The notes under the pieces are model-generated. The model was not told the origin of the DNA and did not search any database. It saw only the letters and a list, made by a program, of their open reading frames with translations. Below are positions 13,736 to 34,560 of a DNA stretch of 64,000 bases, piece by piece (within the stretch, counting starts at the first letter, position 1; every line of letters begins with the position of its first letter). This stretch comes from Rhytidiadelphus loreus (taxonomy: Eukaryota; Streptophyta; Bryopsida; Hypnales; Hylocomiaceae): contig OX344765.1 in NCBI GenBank assembly GCA_947034895.1, positions 45,079,001 to 45,143,000 of the forward strand, given 5' to 3'. The position numbers were made by a program, and so were the translations under genes.

Positions 13736-14061
13736 AATATACCACTTTTGCTCTTTTCTATTGAATTTCTCTTAGTGTGAATTCAAAGAGGATATGAATT
13801 ATACCATGATGTTTATCATTATGATCTCCACTTTTTTTGAGATTTAACTCTATTTTAAGAATTTTTAAAACTACTATGATTTTTACAAAAAAAATACTTT
13901 GAAAAATAAAATAAAATTCATTTTAATGTTTTTAATTATAAAAAAATGAAGATAAGTTTAAGATATATATTACTGCTTGAGAAAAATATCAAATTTTGAA
14001 ATTTGTATTTTAATATTAAAAACTAATGAAATTTGATTAAATTTAGACAAGCAATGTCACC

Positions 14062-14180
14062 TTCAAGGATTAACCCTTAAGCGCTCCGACGTCCATATTC
14101 TAAATGATGAACAGAGGGCTTCGAGGTGTTGTTTTGTCCAACTAACTTTTCATTCATCCAATGTAACACTTGAATCTTGA
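14062..14180 (+). repeat. Dispersed repeat family 3, copy A
   Basis: It begins near TTAACCCTTAAGCGC, followed by GTCCATA, GATGAACAGAG, GCTTCGAGG, CATTCATCCAA and ACTTGAAT. A second copy with the same order of blocks lies at 27000-27122, inside an intron of the receptor-kinase gene. Confidence 0.6.
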
Positions 14181-16369
14181 AAAGATAACCTTCCTTAATG
14201 ATCAATTTCATGAAATTAGAGTAAATGATATTTTTGTAAAAAGATATAAGCAAAAATGTGCCAAAAATTCAAAAATGATTGAGGTGTTCAGGGGTTAAGG
14301 ACCAAACATTCAAATTTTGAACAACAAATGAATACAATTGCACATCCTAAGTATTGTTTTTTTATCCATCTATATTTTTTGGATTCTTGTGATGCTCTTG
14401 CACTTATACTATACAAATTTTCAAAACTTTCCTTTTCCTTTTTATTGTCCAAGGAGAATAGATATGTTGGTCTCAAAAAATAACTTGTCTAGTAAAAAAT
14501 TACTCATAAAAAAGACTTGAATAAAATGCAAAATAAAAATCTTGAAAATTTACCAAAATTAGAAATTAACATTTTGAGCTTAGAGAAAAATAATTCTTGT
14601 GAAATTACACATATTCAATCTTTTATCAATTTTAAATAAATTTTAAATTTTAAATTAAAATTAAAATTTTAAATTTTATTGAAAATGATTAATTAGTGAA
14701 GTTGTAGATTTCTATATGGATGTGATATATAAGTCATAGGTATTTTTTTAATTAAATTTTATCATTAAATTATTCTTTTAAGTTTGATTTCACAATATAT
14801 CTTTTCAATTTTGGAAATTTGGACTATCCTTGATTCTTGAGAAGTTGAGGACTAAGCAATGACAAAGCTTGTTAGGTTATGAACCTAATTATGAAGAAAA
14901 TTGCTAGTCAAGACCTACTAAGTTGCAATAACAACAAAAAGGCATTAGCCTATGGTTGTTTTCATGACTTTATTAGACTCGTATGATTTTTTTTTTTAAA
15001 TTTCATAAACTTTGACGACAAAGACCTACAAGATTATTTTGTAACTTGCATGACTAGATTACAAGACTTTTAATCTTCTTAACTTAAATTTTTTGCACTA
15101 GAGATCTTGAATTAAAGAAAATTCATGTTGAAGAATTGAGTTGAAAATCTACCAAAAATATTCAAAAAACAACAACTTGATTTTCATTCTTGAAAAAATT
15201 GTTTTGTAGAAGTAGGTATAAGATTGAAGGAAAAAATAAATCAGTAATAGCTCTAAGATGGAATTGAAACACACTAATTCCATTGGTCATATTATTCTAA
15301 AAATCATACTATTGTAAACCTTGTAGAACTTTTTTTCTTCAATTTTGAAAATTGAATTCAAAAATGAATCTAATATATTATTTTCTTAGGAAGTTTCGGC
15401 TATGGTTGCTCACAAAACAAGACGCTCCATGACTTTCACATCACTAATTAAAATGGAATGAATTAGAGATTTTCATGTAGGAAAAAATAAAATCCATGAG
15501 AAACTGATTTTGAAAAAAATTATTTCAAGCTTTATGGATTTTTTTCTTTTGCCTAACAACCAAAAAATAGGTTGGCTTTAGCTCCCAACTACCAATTGAA
15601 ATTTTAAAAAATCATAATTCCAAGAAGTTAGTTTTTTTATATTTGAAAAAAATTCAAAAAATTGCACAAAAAATTGAGATCATAGGAACTTGCCTAAAAT
15701 TTTATTAGTCGATTTTCCAAGGGGACAGTGGGACTTTAGGATTGATTAATGAAATTTTTATTTGCCAATCATTATTTGTTAAAGCATCAAAATTTGTTAG
15801 CACTAAGATTATAGAATGTCAAAGCAAAATTGCGGTGTTGTAAGAACTCTATGTGTTACTAGAAGCCAAATTTAGGTACAACAAGAAAGATAAACTGGCT
15901 AGTTTCATGACTTTAGTGGGTGAAGAGTATTGTTGGAGGTAGTTGTGTTCTCTAGGCCATAAAAGCATAGATAGTATGGTTTGAAATAACTTTAAACTAC
16001 CATGGATGATGGGGCAAGTAGTAGGGACTTTTGGTTAAATCCACTCACAAGGTTCTTGATTCAACTCCCTATATGGACTTTTCTTAAACTTTGTTCACTT
16101 AGTGGGCTTGTTCCTCCACTTATGTTCTCATAGAGATCCCTAAGATGTGTAATGTCTTGGAATTTTTTAAGCCAGGTTGCTATAGATGTTGTGTTGTATC
16201 AATCCCTAATGTGGCCTTAAAGGCTATATGTTTCAAAATAATCCAAAAAAAACATAGATAGTAAATCCAAGCACATTGTATAGGACAATGCCCTCCAAAG
16301 AAGGCATTTCTTGTTGTAACCCATTATTGAAAATTTATAGAAATTTGGAATCACCATGTACTAGTGTAT

Positions 16370-16560
16370 TTGGGCAACTTCAAGCTCTTTGCTCTTAATG
16401 TGAATTTGAACTATAATAATGATCAATTAACGAAATGAAGTTAATGAAGTTTGGTTTCTATTCGAACTTGAAATTTGTAAAAAAAAATTCTATAATTGAA
16501 TATTATATTGCAATTTCAACTTTGGACCTATAACCATGGTCTCTTTGTTTGCAAAAAGGG
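16370..16560 (+). repeat. Dispersed repeat family 4, copy A
   Basis: It shares the block order 'gcaacttcaa', 'gtgaatttga.ctat', 'aattgaatatt', 'ttgcaattt' and 'aac.atggtct' with 17630-17830 and 60185-60470. All three copies are AT-rich, diverged and non-coding; boundaries are approximate. Confidence 0.5.
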
Positions 16561-17629
16561 TGACTATAGTTTAGGGTACATACAAAATATTAGATGTTCT
16601 TTTGGGCCCATAGAAGACTACAAATTCCCCAGAATTTTCGGATTGTAGGAACGTCGTTGCAACAGTAGTCTGATGTAGCAAAGAAATTGCCACGTTGGAT
16701 AATATTAAGTAATTAATTAAATTATATATACATAATTTTAATATTTTTTGGATTTTTTATTATTTAATAATCTAATTGCCCTGCTATAGTTCATAATGTA
16801 GGAAATTAGGCCAAAACAGTTTCTTAGAGGCTTGAAAAAATATGTAATGCATTGTAAAGGAAAAGATACAAAAAACAGTAAAGACTCTTTCAAAACACTT
16901 ACTTGGACTTCAATTACCAAGTTTGAATGAAAAATGAGCACATCTACTATTCCTCTCAGATGTACAACTACTATTGACTGGCTTAATGTGTTGCTAAAAT
17001 GACTATATGTAACACACCTAGAAATTGTGCATACTTCAAAGAGATTTATTTAAACAATTGAGTATCTCCTTTAAATACAAAAAGAGGACCATTTTTGCAA
17101 GTGGAAAATTTGCATACTTACCAATTTAAAAATAAATAAATAAATATTCTCCCTAAGTTTGACTCCACTCTTGTGGTTGCACATATTTTTAAGGACCACA
17201 AGCTAGGCCTCCCAAATTGAAGAATAAATGCCATCATAGGCCATTGTTGGTTATAACATTGTAAAGGAGTTAACCTTGGAATGCCAAGGAGCGCAAGATA
17301 ATGCCTTTTGATGACTTCAACTCCTCCAGCCTCTAGGAGATGGATAAAAATACTTTTTCATCTAAATTTTTTAGGGGACTTGGTTAATCCTGTAAGGACG
17401 TTGAAGCCAAAAGGGTCTAATAGATGATTTTCTAGATCCCTATAGAAATAATAAATGTACCTATTAGTCCAAAAATCAAATTATTTTTGGGAGACTACCT
17501 TGGTAATAGGTTTTGTCCTTTCAAAGTCAAGGGCATTTGCAAGAAGGCGGTGTTGGGAATCCTCTCTTTGCAATATTGTTTACTTTTCTACAAAGGAAGA
17601 CACTTTAATACACATTTCAACGTATAGTG

Positions 17630-17830
17630 TATTTTGGCAACTTCAAACTCCGTAATCTTGAAGTGAATTTGAGCTATAAAAACAATATTTTTGAATTCCT
17701 AAAATTGAATATTTTATTACAATTTGAATTTAGGGCATGTAATCAAGGTCTACTGATTTTCTAATTATAGAAATTTGTGGTAAAATATTTTTTTCCATGA
17801 TATTCTAAGGTATTATATATAGCCATGGAG
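17630..17830 (+). repeat. Dispersed repeat family 4, copy B
   Basis: Second copy of the family at 16370-16560, in direct orientation. It extends into 'gattttctaattatagaaa' and 'tggtaaaatattttt', which are also present in the third copy at 60185-60470. Confidence 0.5.
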
Positions 17831-18640
17831 AAAATTTTAGATTTTTTGAGCTAATTTTAGATTAAATATGAAAATTTGTCATTTAGAAAAAATCACATTA
17901 ATTTCAAATTTTGACTCCAAAATCTTAAATTTCCATGACTTATAGAATACAATTAATTTCATCTCTGAAAAAAAATATATTGAGAAAAAAAATTCAAAAA
18001 ATAGAAAAAATATACAATGAAAGATTTTGCAATTTATTTTTGTGATTATAGGCGTATCCTTTCAAGGTTAATTTCCTATTGTGCTCAAAAATTGGAGATG
18101 TGCGAAGGAAAGGATAACAAAATTTTCAAAAAAAACTTATTTTCTTTGATATTATTTTATCTATTATTGGTCAAAGAGTGTAGTAGGGAGGCCCGTGGAC
18201 TTTTAGATGATTCAACCTAGAATCCTTCATTAAATTTCTCTAGAAAAATAAATTAAATTTTTTTCACAAATAATGAAAACCAAGAAAAGAAAAAATCTAA
18301 TTTGCTAATTTTAAATAAATAAAAACTAGACTTGATAAATTTCATTTCATTAGGTGGACTCAAAATTTAAAAAATATCACATTCATGGATGAATTTCATA
18401 TCAAGAATGGACAGTATAGACCATAAGAAAAGCTATAGAGTAAACATCTTCTTATGTAGAGTAGTCAATGCTACTAGTACAAGGGAATTTCCAACATAAT
18501 TCTTTGCAATTTGTAAAGCCGTTCAAGCAACTCTTGAAAGAGTATTGGATGAAATTTTTTCTTTTCAATCCAATAGAGTCCATGGAAATCTTATAAAGTA
18601 TACAAATTGACCTTCCGATGGTTTCATAGTGAAACTCTCT

Positions 18641-19094
18641 TAACCCTTAAACATCAAAGAAGACGTTTGGCATTGATGAATGACAAAGAATCCTTGTAGT
18701 GGGACAAAAGTGCAACTATTCATCCTTGGAATTTTCTCAAGGAATTTTGTTGTAAAAAGGATCTTCTGTAGTAGTTTGACTTCCAATGAGTGCTTTTGCT
18801 ATTTTTAAAGCCCATGATTCACATGGTAATGAAAAGGAATGATTTCCAAGGTCACCCCTTTGTCCTTTAACTCTTAAACGTCAAGGAGGATGTTTGGTGT
18901 TCAATGGATGATAGGGAATCTTTGTAAAAGGACAGAAGTGCAACTATTCATCCTCAAAATTTTATTGTAAAAAAGAGAGGTCTTCTATAGCAATTTGACT
19001 TCCAATGAGTGCTTTTGCTATTTCTAAAGCCCACGCTTCACACGATAATGAAAAAGGGATGATTTTCAAGGTCACCCCTTCGTCCTTTGAGGGT
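18641..19094 (+). repeat. Tandem duplication, two 227-bp units
   Basis: Unit 1 starts at 18641 and unit 2 at 18868. Both carry, in order, 'taac.cttaaac.tcaa', 'agtgcaactattcatcct', 'tttgacttccaatgagtgct' and 'aaggtcacccctt'. Many substitutions and small indels separate the units, so the duplication is old. No shared open frame supports coding. Confidence 0.75.
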
Positions 19095-22000
19095 TAAGGG
19101 TACAATTTATGGAAGAGCTTAAACCGATAGGAATAATTCTAACATATGCATCTGAGAACTTCTAAATTTAAGAATTATTTTTTTATGATAGTTTGCAGCT
19201 CTCGATATTACGGGGGACGGCAGTGCATGAAGTTCCTTGTGTGGCTTGTGTGTGCAGCGCGGGACACCACTCTTTCCATGGCCGCTGAGCTTGCGATGGC
19301 AACTTAGTTAATTTGTGGTCATTCAATCTCAAAGATTTCTGTACGTTTCAGCTGAAGTTTCATTCGACTTCCTGTCAAAATTAATTGATCTTTGTGCGCG
19401 GTGACTGAAATTCGACAATGTTTGAGCTCAATCATTCTCAAGGATTATATGTAAGTTAATAATTATGAAACTATAGCTAGCTCAGTGTACACTTTCGATG
19501 CTCTTGCTTCGCGGCGGAGAAGCAGCTTTGCGAAGCTAGATCATCCGCTCAGTTGAATCTCGACGACATCATGCATGTCTACTTGAGAGATTAATTTTCT
19601 GGAGCATCTTAATTTCACTGAAGCAAATCAGAAATTTGAAAGGAATGAGGCTCAGTGAATTAGGCGAGGACCGAGACCGAGACCGGAGGAAAGAGAAGAA
19701 TTGATCGATCACAGAAGGCGTTTCACAATAATCTTACAGTCGCACCCAATTCCGCAATGTCGCAATGTCGCAAGGGATGGAAGGCGAGCCCTCCATGCCA
19801 GAAATTTGATCATGTTGATGCCACAAACGATCAAGAATGTCGAGGAATCAAGAACAGAGCTAGTGCACATAGTGCATAACAACACTCTTTAACACAAAGT
19901 CAGTGCAAACATACCTTTAGGTATTAAGCACTTGACTCTTTTATTACTTTGTAATTATGAGTTGTATTTATAATTACAAAGCAATTGCTCGTGAGTTGCT
20001 TCTCGCTAGCAAAAATTTGCAAAAACACTTTTTAAATTTATAAACTGTGTTGTGCACAATCATTATATCATTAAGAGCTTGTGGGTGCCGAATGTAATGT
20101 TGGCCATTGCTCTTTAATAAGGTAGAACAAAAAATTACACCTTTGGGGCGTTGGCCATTGGGCTATGCCCTCCGCCCACAGGTGTAATCGTCCACTTTTA
20201 ATTACTACCCTCAAGATGATGCCTGACCCTATGTGTTACATTCTATGCTAACTTATATCCTTACTTGGTGAATAGAAGAAGGTGAATGAGACATGTGATG
20301 CCATGTGTTGACGAATGGTTTTGCATCATTTCAAAAATCTACTACTCCATTTCAAATCAAATAACCTTCTTCATTTGTTTGTTCTTGTAAATTATATGCA
20401 CTCCTAACAAGTAATTCGGTGTCATGTGTCATCTGAAAAGGTGTACACAAAGAATAAAAACTAGAAGTGACATATGTTGTGAGATTCAAATACAAGGAAA
20501 AATTTGAATTTTTTCAAAATAGTGGAAAAAGGAGACATTTGGAAAAATATTTTAAAAAATAGGTCATTTTTTTTTTCAAAACAATATTCAATATATAATG
20601 TTATAATTTAGAATTAGATTATATTTACAAGATTGCATTTCAACATTGATATTAAAAGTTATATTTTTATGCAATGGAAGATGATTTTCTTTATTTATGT
20701 TAAAAATGAATAATATTCATGAGAATGGTAAGGATTGTTTTAGACAAGTGTAACCTCATACAGGGTCTAGAGCATATACTTACATGGCATTTCATGTACT
20801 TTCAAAATTATATTCTTTAAATACTTTAATGTTTGCATGAAGTTTTGTCAAAATAAACAATGTTTGAATATTTTTCTTCCACATTTGATGATTGCAATAT
20901 TAAATATTATAATTATAATGAGGTGTGAATGAAATACCAAATTCTTGAGTTTTGGGCTAAAACAAGGTTTTTCTTTGAACACATAATTTTTTTAAAAATG
21001 GAATGGTGGAGTGTGGTATACCAAGTTGTATGAATTTTTTAATTCATGAATTGTGACATATGGAAAATTTGTTAAACAATGTCATTTGTGGAAAAATATA
21101 TGCCAATATACATGTTTTTAAGCAACAAAGGATTTATTTTTATAGTTCTCATCAACATGCCATAAAATAGTTGTATTTTGTGGAGGAAATTGCAATAAAT
21201 TAATTTGTGTTTTGTAGCAATACTCCCAAAGATGTTAAAATCATACACTCTTTTGTTGGTTTTAAGTTGTAAGACCAAATAAATGGTGTATTTTAATAAA
21301 ATAATTAGTATATAATAATATAAAAGAATTATGTGTATTCCTTTACAAGGAAAAATTGTGAAGGAATGTATGCAATTTATTCACAAAAAATTTGACCATG
21401 CAAAAGCTTTAGCTTCAAGAACCTTGACACCAGTTGAACTCAATGCTTGTTTTGGCTCAGATGCTATTGTTCAAGAGTGGCAAATTTGGATGTAATTAAA
21501 GATAATCCTAAAACTGATAACCTTTGAATCAACCCTAAAACCTAAACCTTGCCTTTGTAACTTTGCCTTTGTAACCAAAGCCCTCGGTGAATACACCATT
21601 GGTTACAAAGGCTTGAATTACAAAGTCAACCTTTTGTAATTCAAATAAAATACAACAAATGCAAACCACTATAATTGTGATGACCACAAAAGTACATATT
21701 TCTATAAATTTAGTGCAAATTTTGATTGGTTCTATTTTAAGTTTAAAAAAAATTAGACACATATAGCCAACAATCATGGCCTAGCCGCAATGAGATATAC
21801 ATGGTTTGACAGTTTGACCTTGCCTCAACAAGAATGCTATTCCTAACAATTTTAGAATTTCTCTTGAGTGGAGACAACAAAAGCCACTATAAAGTCAAAC
21901 ATGGATAAATTTATTTGAACCTTACACATTCAATTTTGATCATTTCATCTATATCTTAATGATTGTCATCCATTCTCTGGTTGTAAACATTATCTTTTTG

Positions 22001-22192
22001 GGAATATAATTTTTATGTTACCTTCCCCAAGTCTGAAATTCAAACAAAAACATAGGAATGAATTGCGAAGGCTCAATCATGGGTCACTCATTGTTACTCA
22101 AGATCATTGTACACAACGTTCCGTTCAGCATTGGTTCCTATGCGAACCATGGGACTGAAATTGAAAATAAGAAGAAGAATGTGGGCCGACTT

Positions 22193-31352
<9,160 letters not shown>

Positions 31353-33484
31353 GAACACACACACTCTCAATGAGTTACGAAAAAACACCCACTATGGAAA
31401 GGATGTACCAAAAATGTACATTTCGCAGGGTGTAAATACACAGTACGTCCAGGCCCCTGTGAACGCAATCTCACTAGATCTTGACCAAACCTTCAGAATC
31501 CACAGTCTTGTGCTTCATATTGCAGCTATAGAATTGCACAATTCTCGGCCGTTTCGATCTCCTGCTATGGAAGACTTTAAACAACATATGAGACACAGGC
31601 TCACTTGAAACTCTCAGAGTCTCCGAATTCTCAAAGCTAGCTAGCTTGCCAGTCGATACATCATATATTCGACCTGTACGTCTTCCTCAAACTCCCGGTC
31701 TGTCAAAGGAGAGATTTAACTTGCTAAAGTTCAAAGCTTGGCAATGAAATTTCGTTTCATTTGTTTCAACCAAAAAAAAAAAAGGTCCAAGCTTGATGTA
31801 AACTTGTAAAGGGAGTTTCTTTCGCTAATTAAGTTACAAGCTTCTAAGCTTGGATTCGAAGCTCTGAAGTCCACAGACTTGAATTGGTCTTGCAGGTACG
31901 TCACAAGCTAGCCCTTGTTAGAAACTTTCGCAGGTACTGGAAACCTTTTGCTCGTACTGTACTGCAACTGACGCTTCAGTACCACTTACACTCTTGCAGC
32001 TTATCCAGCGATAAGTACAACCGCCTTCTCAGCAACGGCTGAACTGCTAATTGGAACCCGTGCAATTGCAACAAGCTGGGTACTAGACCAGGATGGTGTC
32101 AGTCACTCTCTTTCCTAGTGTCTTCCTGTCTGTTCAGCTTTACAAATCTGACTCACCTCATCACCATATCGATCACCACAAATAAAAAGAATGCTCAAAA
32201 AAAAGAAATAAATTAACGACACTCTGCAATTCTCCATCAAGCTCGCCATCGCTAATCTCGGTCTGAACGATTTCGCTTGCAGGAAGTAAAGTACGGCGGT
32301 AGTTAGTAGAGAGGCTCATTAAATCATTCAGAGCGGGAACCAAATTGTCAAGCTAGTGTACAAATTAACGTCCGATCTGTAACTATGGACTTCCAAAATC
32401 AATCTGTGTCCATGAAACGGTCTTGATCGAGCTGGTTGAGGGAAGACTGGAAAGCTTGATCGAAGCATCTGTAGCAGTAGAACAAGTTTGACAGCTTCAA
32501 TAAAATACACACACCTAGCTTGTGATTCTAAAACGCGCTCTGGTCGAGACCTCGAAATGCAAATTAGTCTAGAGTATATTTAGCAGTAAACCGGGACATC
32601 CATACAAATCAAAGTCGGTCTCCCGAACTTTCAAAAGTTGAATAACTTGAAGCCGGTTGAACAGATTTCGGAACCATCCGGTGGAAGATGAGTCCGATTT
32701 TATGTTCCAGTGTCAACGCTAGGCGGGTTCCTATTATGATTCACCTTTCTGAAAATCAGCAGAGAATATGATCCGAATGTGATCCGAACATCAGGAAGAA
32801 GTAGGTGCTGTGATTCTCGGCTTCCATTGGCTGATGATGAGATCTAAGGTATGTACGGTGCAGTATACAACTATGGTCAACACTGCCCCAAATGTGATAC
32901 CTATGATTTGGATCAAAAGGAGTCACAAAAAATAGATGTTAATTACACAAGATGTATTCAATCAAAGCATGAGAACCTATGACAGCTTAGGGTTGGTTTT
33001 GGGTACACCTAGAGATCCTAATTCAAAATTTTGCAACTTATTCATCCGGTTGGGTATATATAGGCATACGTTGTCCAAATAATGCATGCTAAAGCGGTGC
33101 ATTGAAATCCTCTTTCAATTTCCAATAAGATTGGATACAAATGATTTATATTTGATAATAGTAGCCATACTCAATTGGAATTAGTGACAAATACAAGTGT
33201 GCATGATTTAAATCCTTGATTTTTGGGGTAGTATCGTAGTCATGCATCCAAAAACGCCTTGTTTCTAATTATGCCACCTATTTTTTGATGGAAAAAGTTT
33301 CATTTGATGTCTCAAAATTGTCATTGTATGACAATGTGTAACAACAACCATTGGGAACCATTGAATAGTTCTTTGAGGCAACCAATGGAAGCATTTTGTG
33401 CTTCAAGGGTAGCAATGTAAAGAGAGGCTAGTCGCATGAATAGATACTCTATGCTTTCAACTCTAAAAACTTGTAGAATATTGT
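31353..33484. promoter_or_regulatory. Upstream region of the receptor kinase
   Basis: About 2.1 kb with no recognisable gene. The part next to the receptor-kinase start presumably holds its promoter and leader. Small plus-strand frames, such as the one at 31252-31608, overlap the first exon in antisense and carry no family signal. I saw no clear inverted-repeat element. Confidence 0.45.
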
Positions 33485-34162
33485 GTGAGCATCGTAAAAA
33501 TACGAAACAACTTGCCTGGGTTGCATGAATGGGTTTCTCTAGAGGAGGCTAGCCAGGCTAACAATTTCACACTCCAATTTCACAGTCACTCCAATTTCAT
33601 CCTTTTCCAAGTTTTCATCAGCTCCACCACCGAGCTACCCGGGTCATTCACGCAGATCGAAGAAGTGGGGCGGGGTTTCGATGTTGTTACCTTGTGGGAG
33701 TGGTTTGAGCCGGCGGGATGGAGGACTATTTTGCGACTGAGGGGAATCCAGACAACACAACCGGAGGTTTGCGAAATCGGATGTCAAGCGGGGCAGGGGC
33801 CGAATTGTCAACCAGCCATGCCAGCTAGGGAAGCAGCCACTTTATTAGTCCCGGAGGTTCGAATTGAAGACGAGATCGATCCGTTTGACCGTCGATTAGC
33901 TCCAATCGGCACCACAAGTGCTCTTGTTTTGCTTGGAGAGACAGCTGGAGGAAAAATCTTCGTTGCTGCCTTCCTTTCTAAAATTAAGGCAACCGGATTA
34001 CCGGAACCTCAGTTAGATCGATCTGTCCGGCAGTCAAGAGTTGAATATCAAAGGATCGGAGGAGGAAAGGGTCGCTTTGACTTTGGGGCTACACTGATAC
34101 TTCGAAGAGTTGACGACGTGACCAGCACACAACGACCTCACGCCGAGATTCCAAGCTTATGA
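33485..34162 (+). CDS. Unrecognised 225-aa open reading frame
   Basis: I do not recognise this protein. The frame is intact for 225 codons. From about codon 50 on it is markedly richer in G and C than the AT-rich flanks, which is unusual for a chance frame here. The sequence is mixed (EEVGRGFDVVTLWEWFEPAG, EIGCQAGQGPNCQPAMPARE, EDEIDPFDRRL, LVLLGETAGGKIFVAAFLSK). It has no signal peptide, no transmembrane run and no known catalytic motif. The first 50 codons are of poorer quality, so the true start may lie further in, or this may be one exon of a larger gene. A captured gene fragment inside repeat-rich DNA is also possible. The stop is directly followed by the 15-bp repeats at 34216-34261. 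Confidence 0.3.
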   Translation: MSIVKIRNNLPGLHEWVSLEEASQANNFTLQFHSHSNFILFQVFISSTTELPGSFTQIEEVGRGFDVVTLWEWFEPAGWRTILRLRGIQTTQPEVCEIGCQAGQGPNCQPAMPAREAATLLVPEVRIEDEIDPFDRRLAPIGTTSALVLLGETAGGKIFVAAFLSKIKATGLPEPQLDRSVRQSRVEYQRIGGGKGRFDFGATLILRRVDDVTSTQRPHAEIPSL

Positions 34163-34215
34163 TAAGCTTAAGCTTCGGTGTTGGGAAGGACCAGGCGCGG
34201 CGTGCAGCGCTACAG

Positions 34216-34261
34216 TAGAAATATCTATTAGTAGAAATATCTATTAGTAGAAATATCTATT
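34216..34261 (+). repeat. Three tandem copies of a 15-bp unit
   Basis: The unit 'tagaaatatctattag' reads three times in a row with almost no change. Each unit is partly self-complementary (agaaatatct). It lies between the 225-aa frame and a hairpin-forming repeat. Confidence 0.85.
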
Positions 34262-34269
34262 GAAGGTAA

Positions 34270-34560
34270 CAGGTCCATAAAGCGCCGCATAGGCTCTAAA
34301 ATCGCCCACCTCTTGGAATGTCCACTACTTGTACATGTTGATTGTTCATGGTATCAACAATGTACAAATGGTGTACATTTCAAGAGGAGGGCGACTTTAG
34401 AACCCAGTGCATTTGAACTACAAAAATTCGTAACTAATTCTACAAAGCTCCAAAAAATATGAAACAACTTGGGTTAGATGCCAATTTCACTTGTCTTTCA
34501 AGGATAATTTATTGAAAAGTATTTCAAGAAGTTTCACCTCCCCTAAAATCAATTACAAAT
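34270..34560 (+). repeat. Dispersed repeat family 1, copy B, with hairpin end
   Basis: At 34289-34343 and 34349-34405 two arms of about 50 bases pair with each other: 'ggctctaaaatcgcccacct' against 'aggagggcgactttagaacc'. The right part continues with the family-1 blocks seen at 13290 and 37480 ('aactacaaaaattcgtaact', then 'cacttgtctttcaagga'). This hairpin may be one terminus of the element. Confidence 0.6.

Larger units (their letters stand above)
12381..22192. other. AT-rich gene-free region with dispersed repeats
   Basis: Almost 10 kb of mostly AT-rich DNA with no convincing gene. It contains a TAA-flanked miniature inverted-repeat element at 12689-12830. It also holds copies of several dispersed AT-rich repeats (13290-13500, 13620-13735, 14062-14180, 16370-16560, 17630-17830) and a 227-bp tandem duplication at 18641-19094. 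The interval 19200-19900 is less AT-rich and has a 63-codon frame at 19701-19892 that I do not recognise; it could be a gene remnant or noncoding RNA. Confidence 0.6.
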
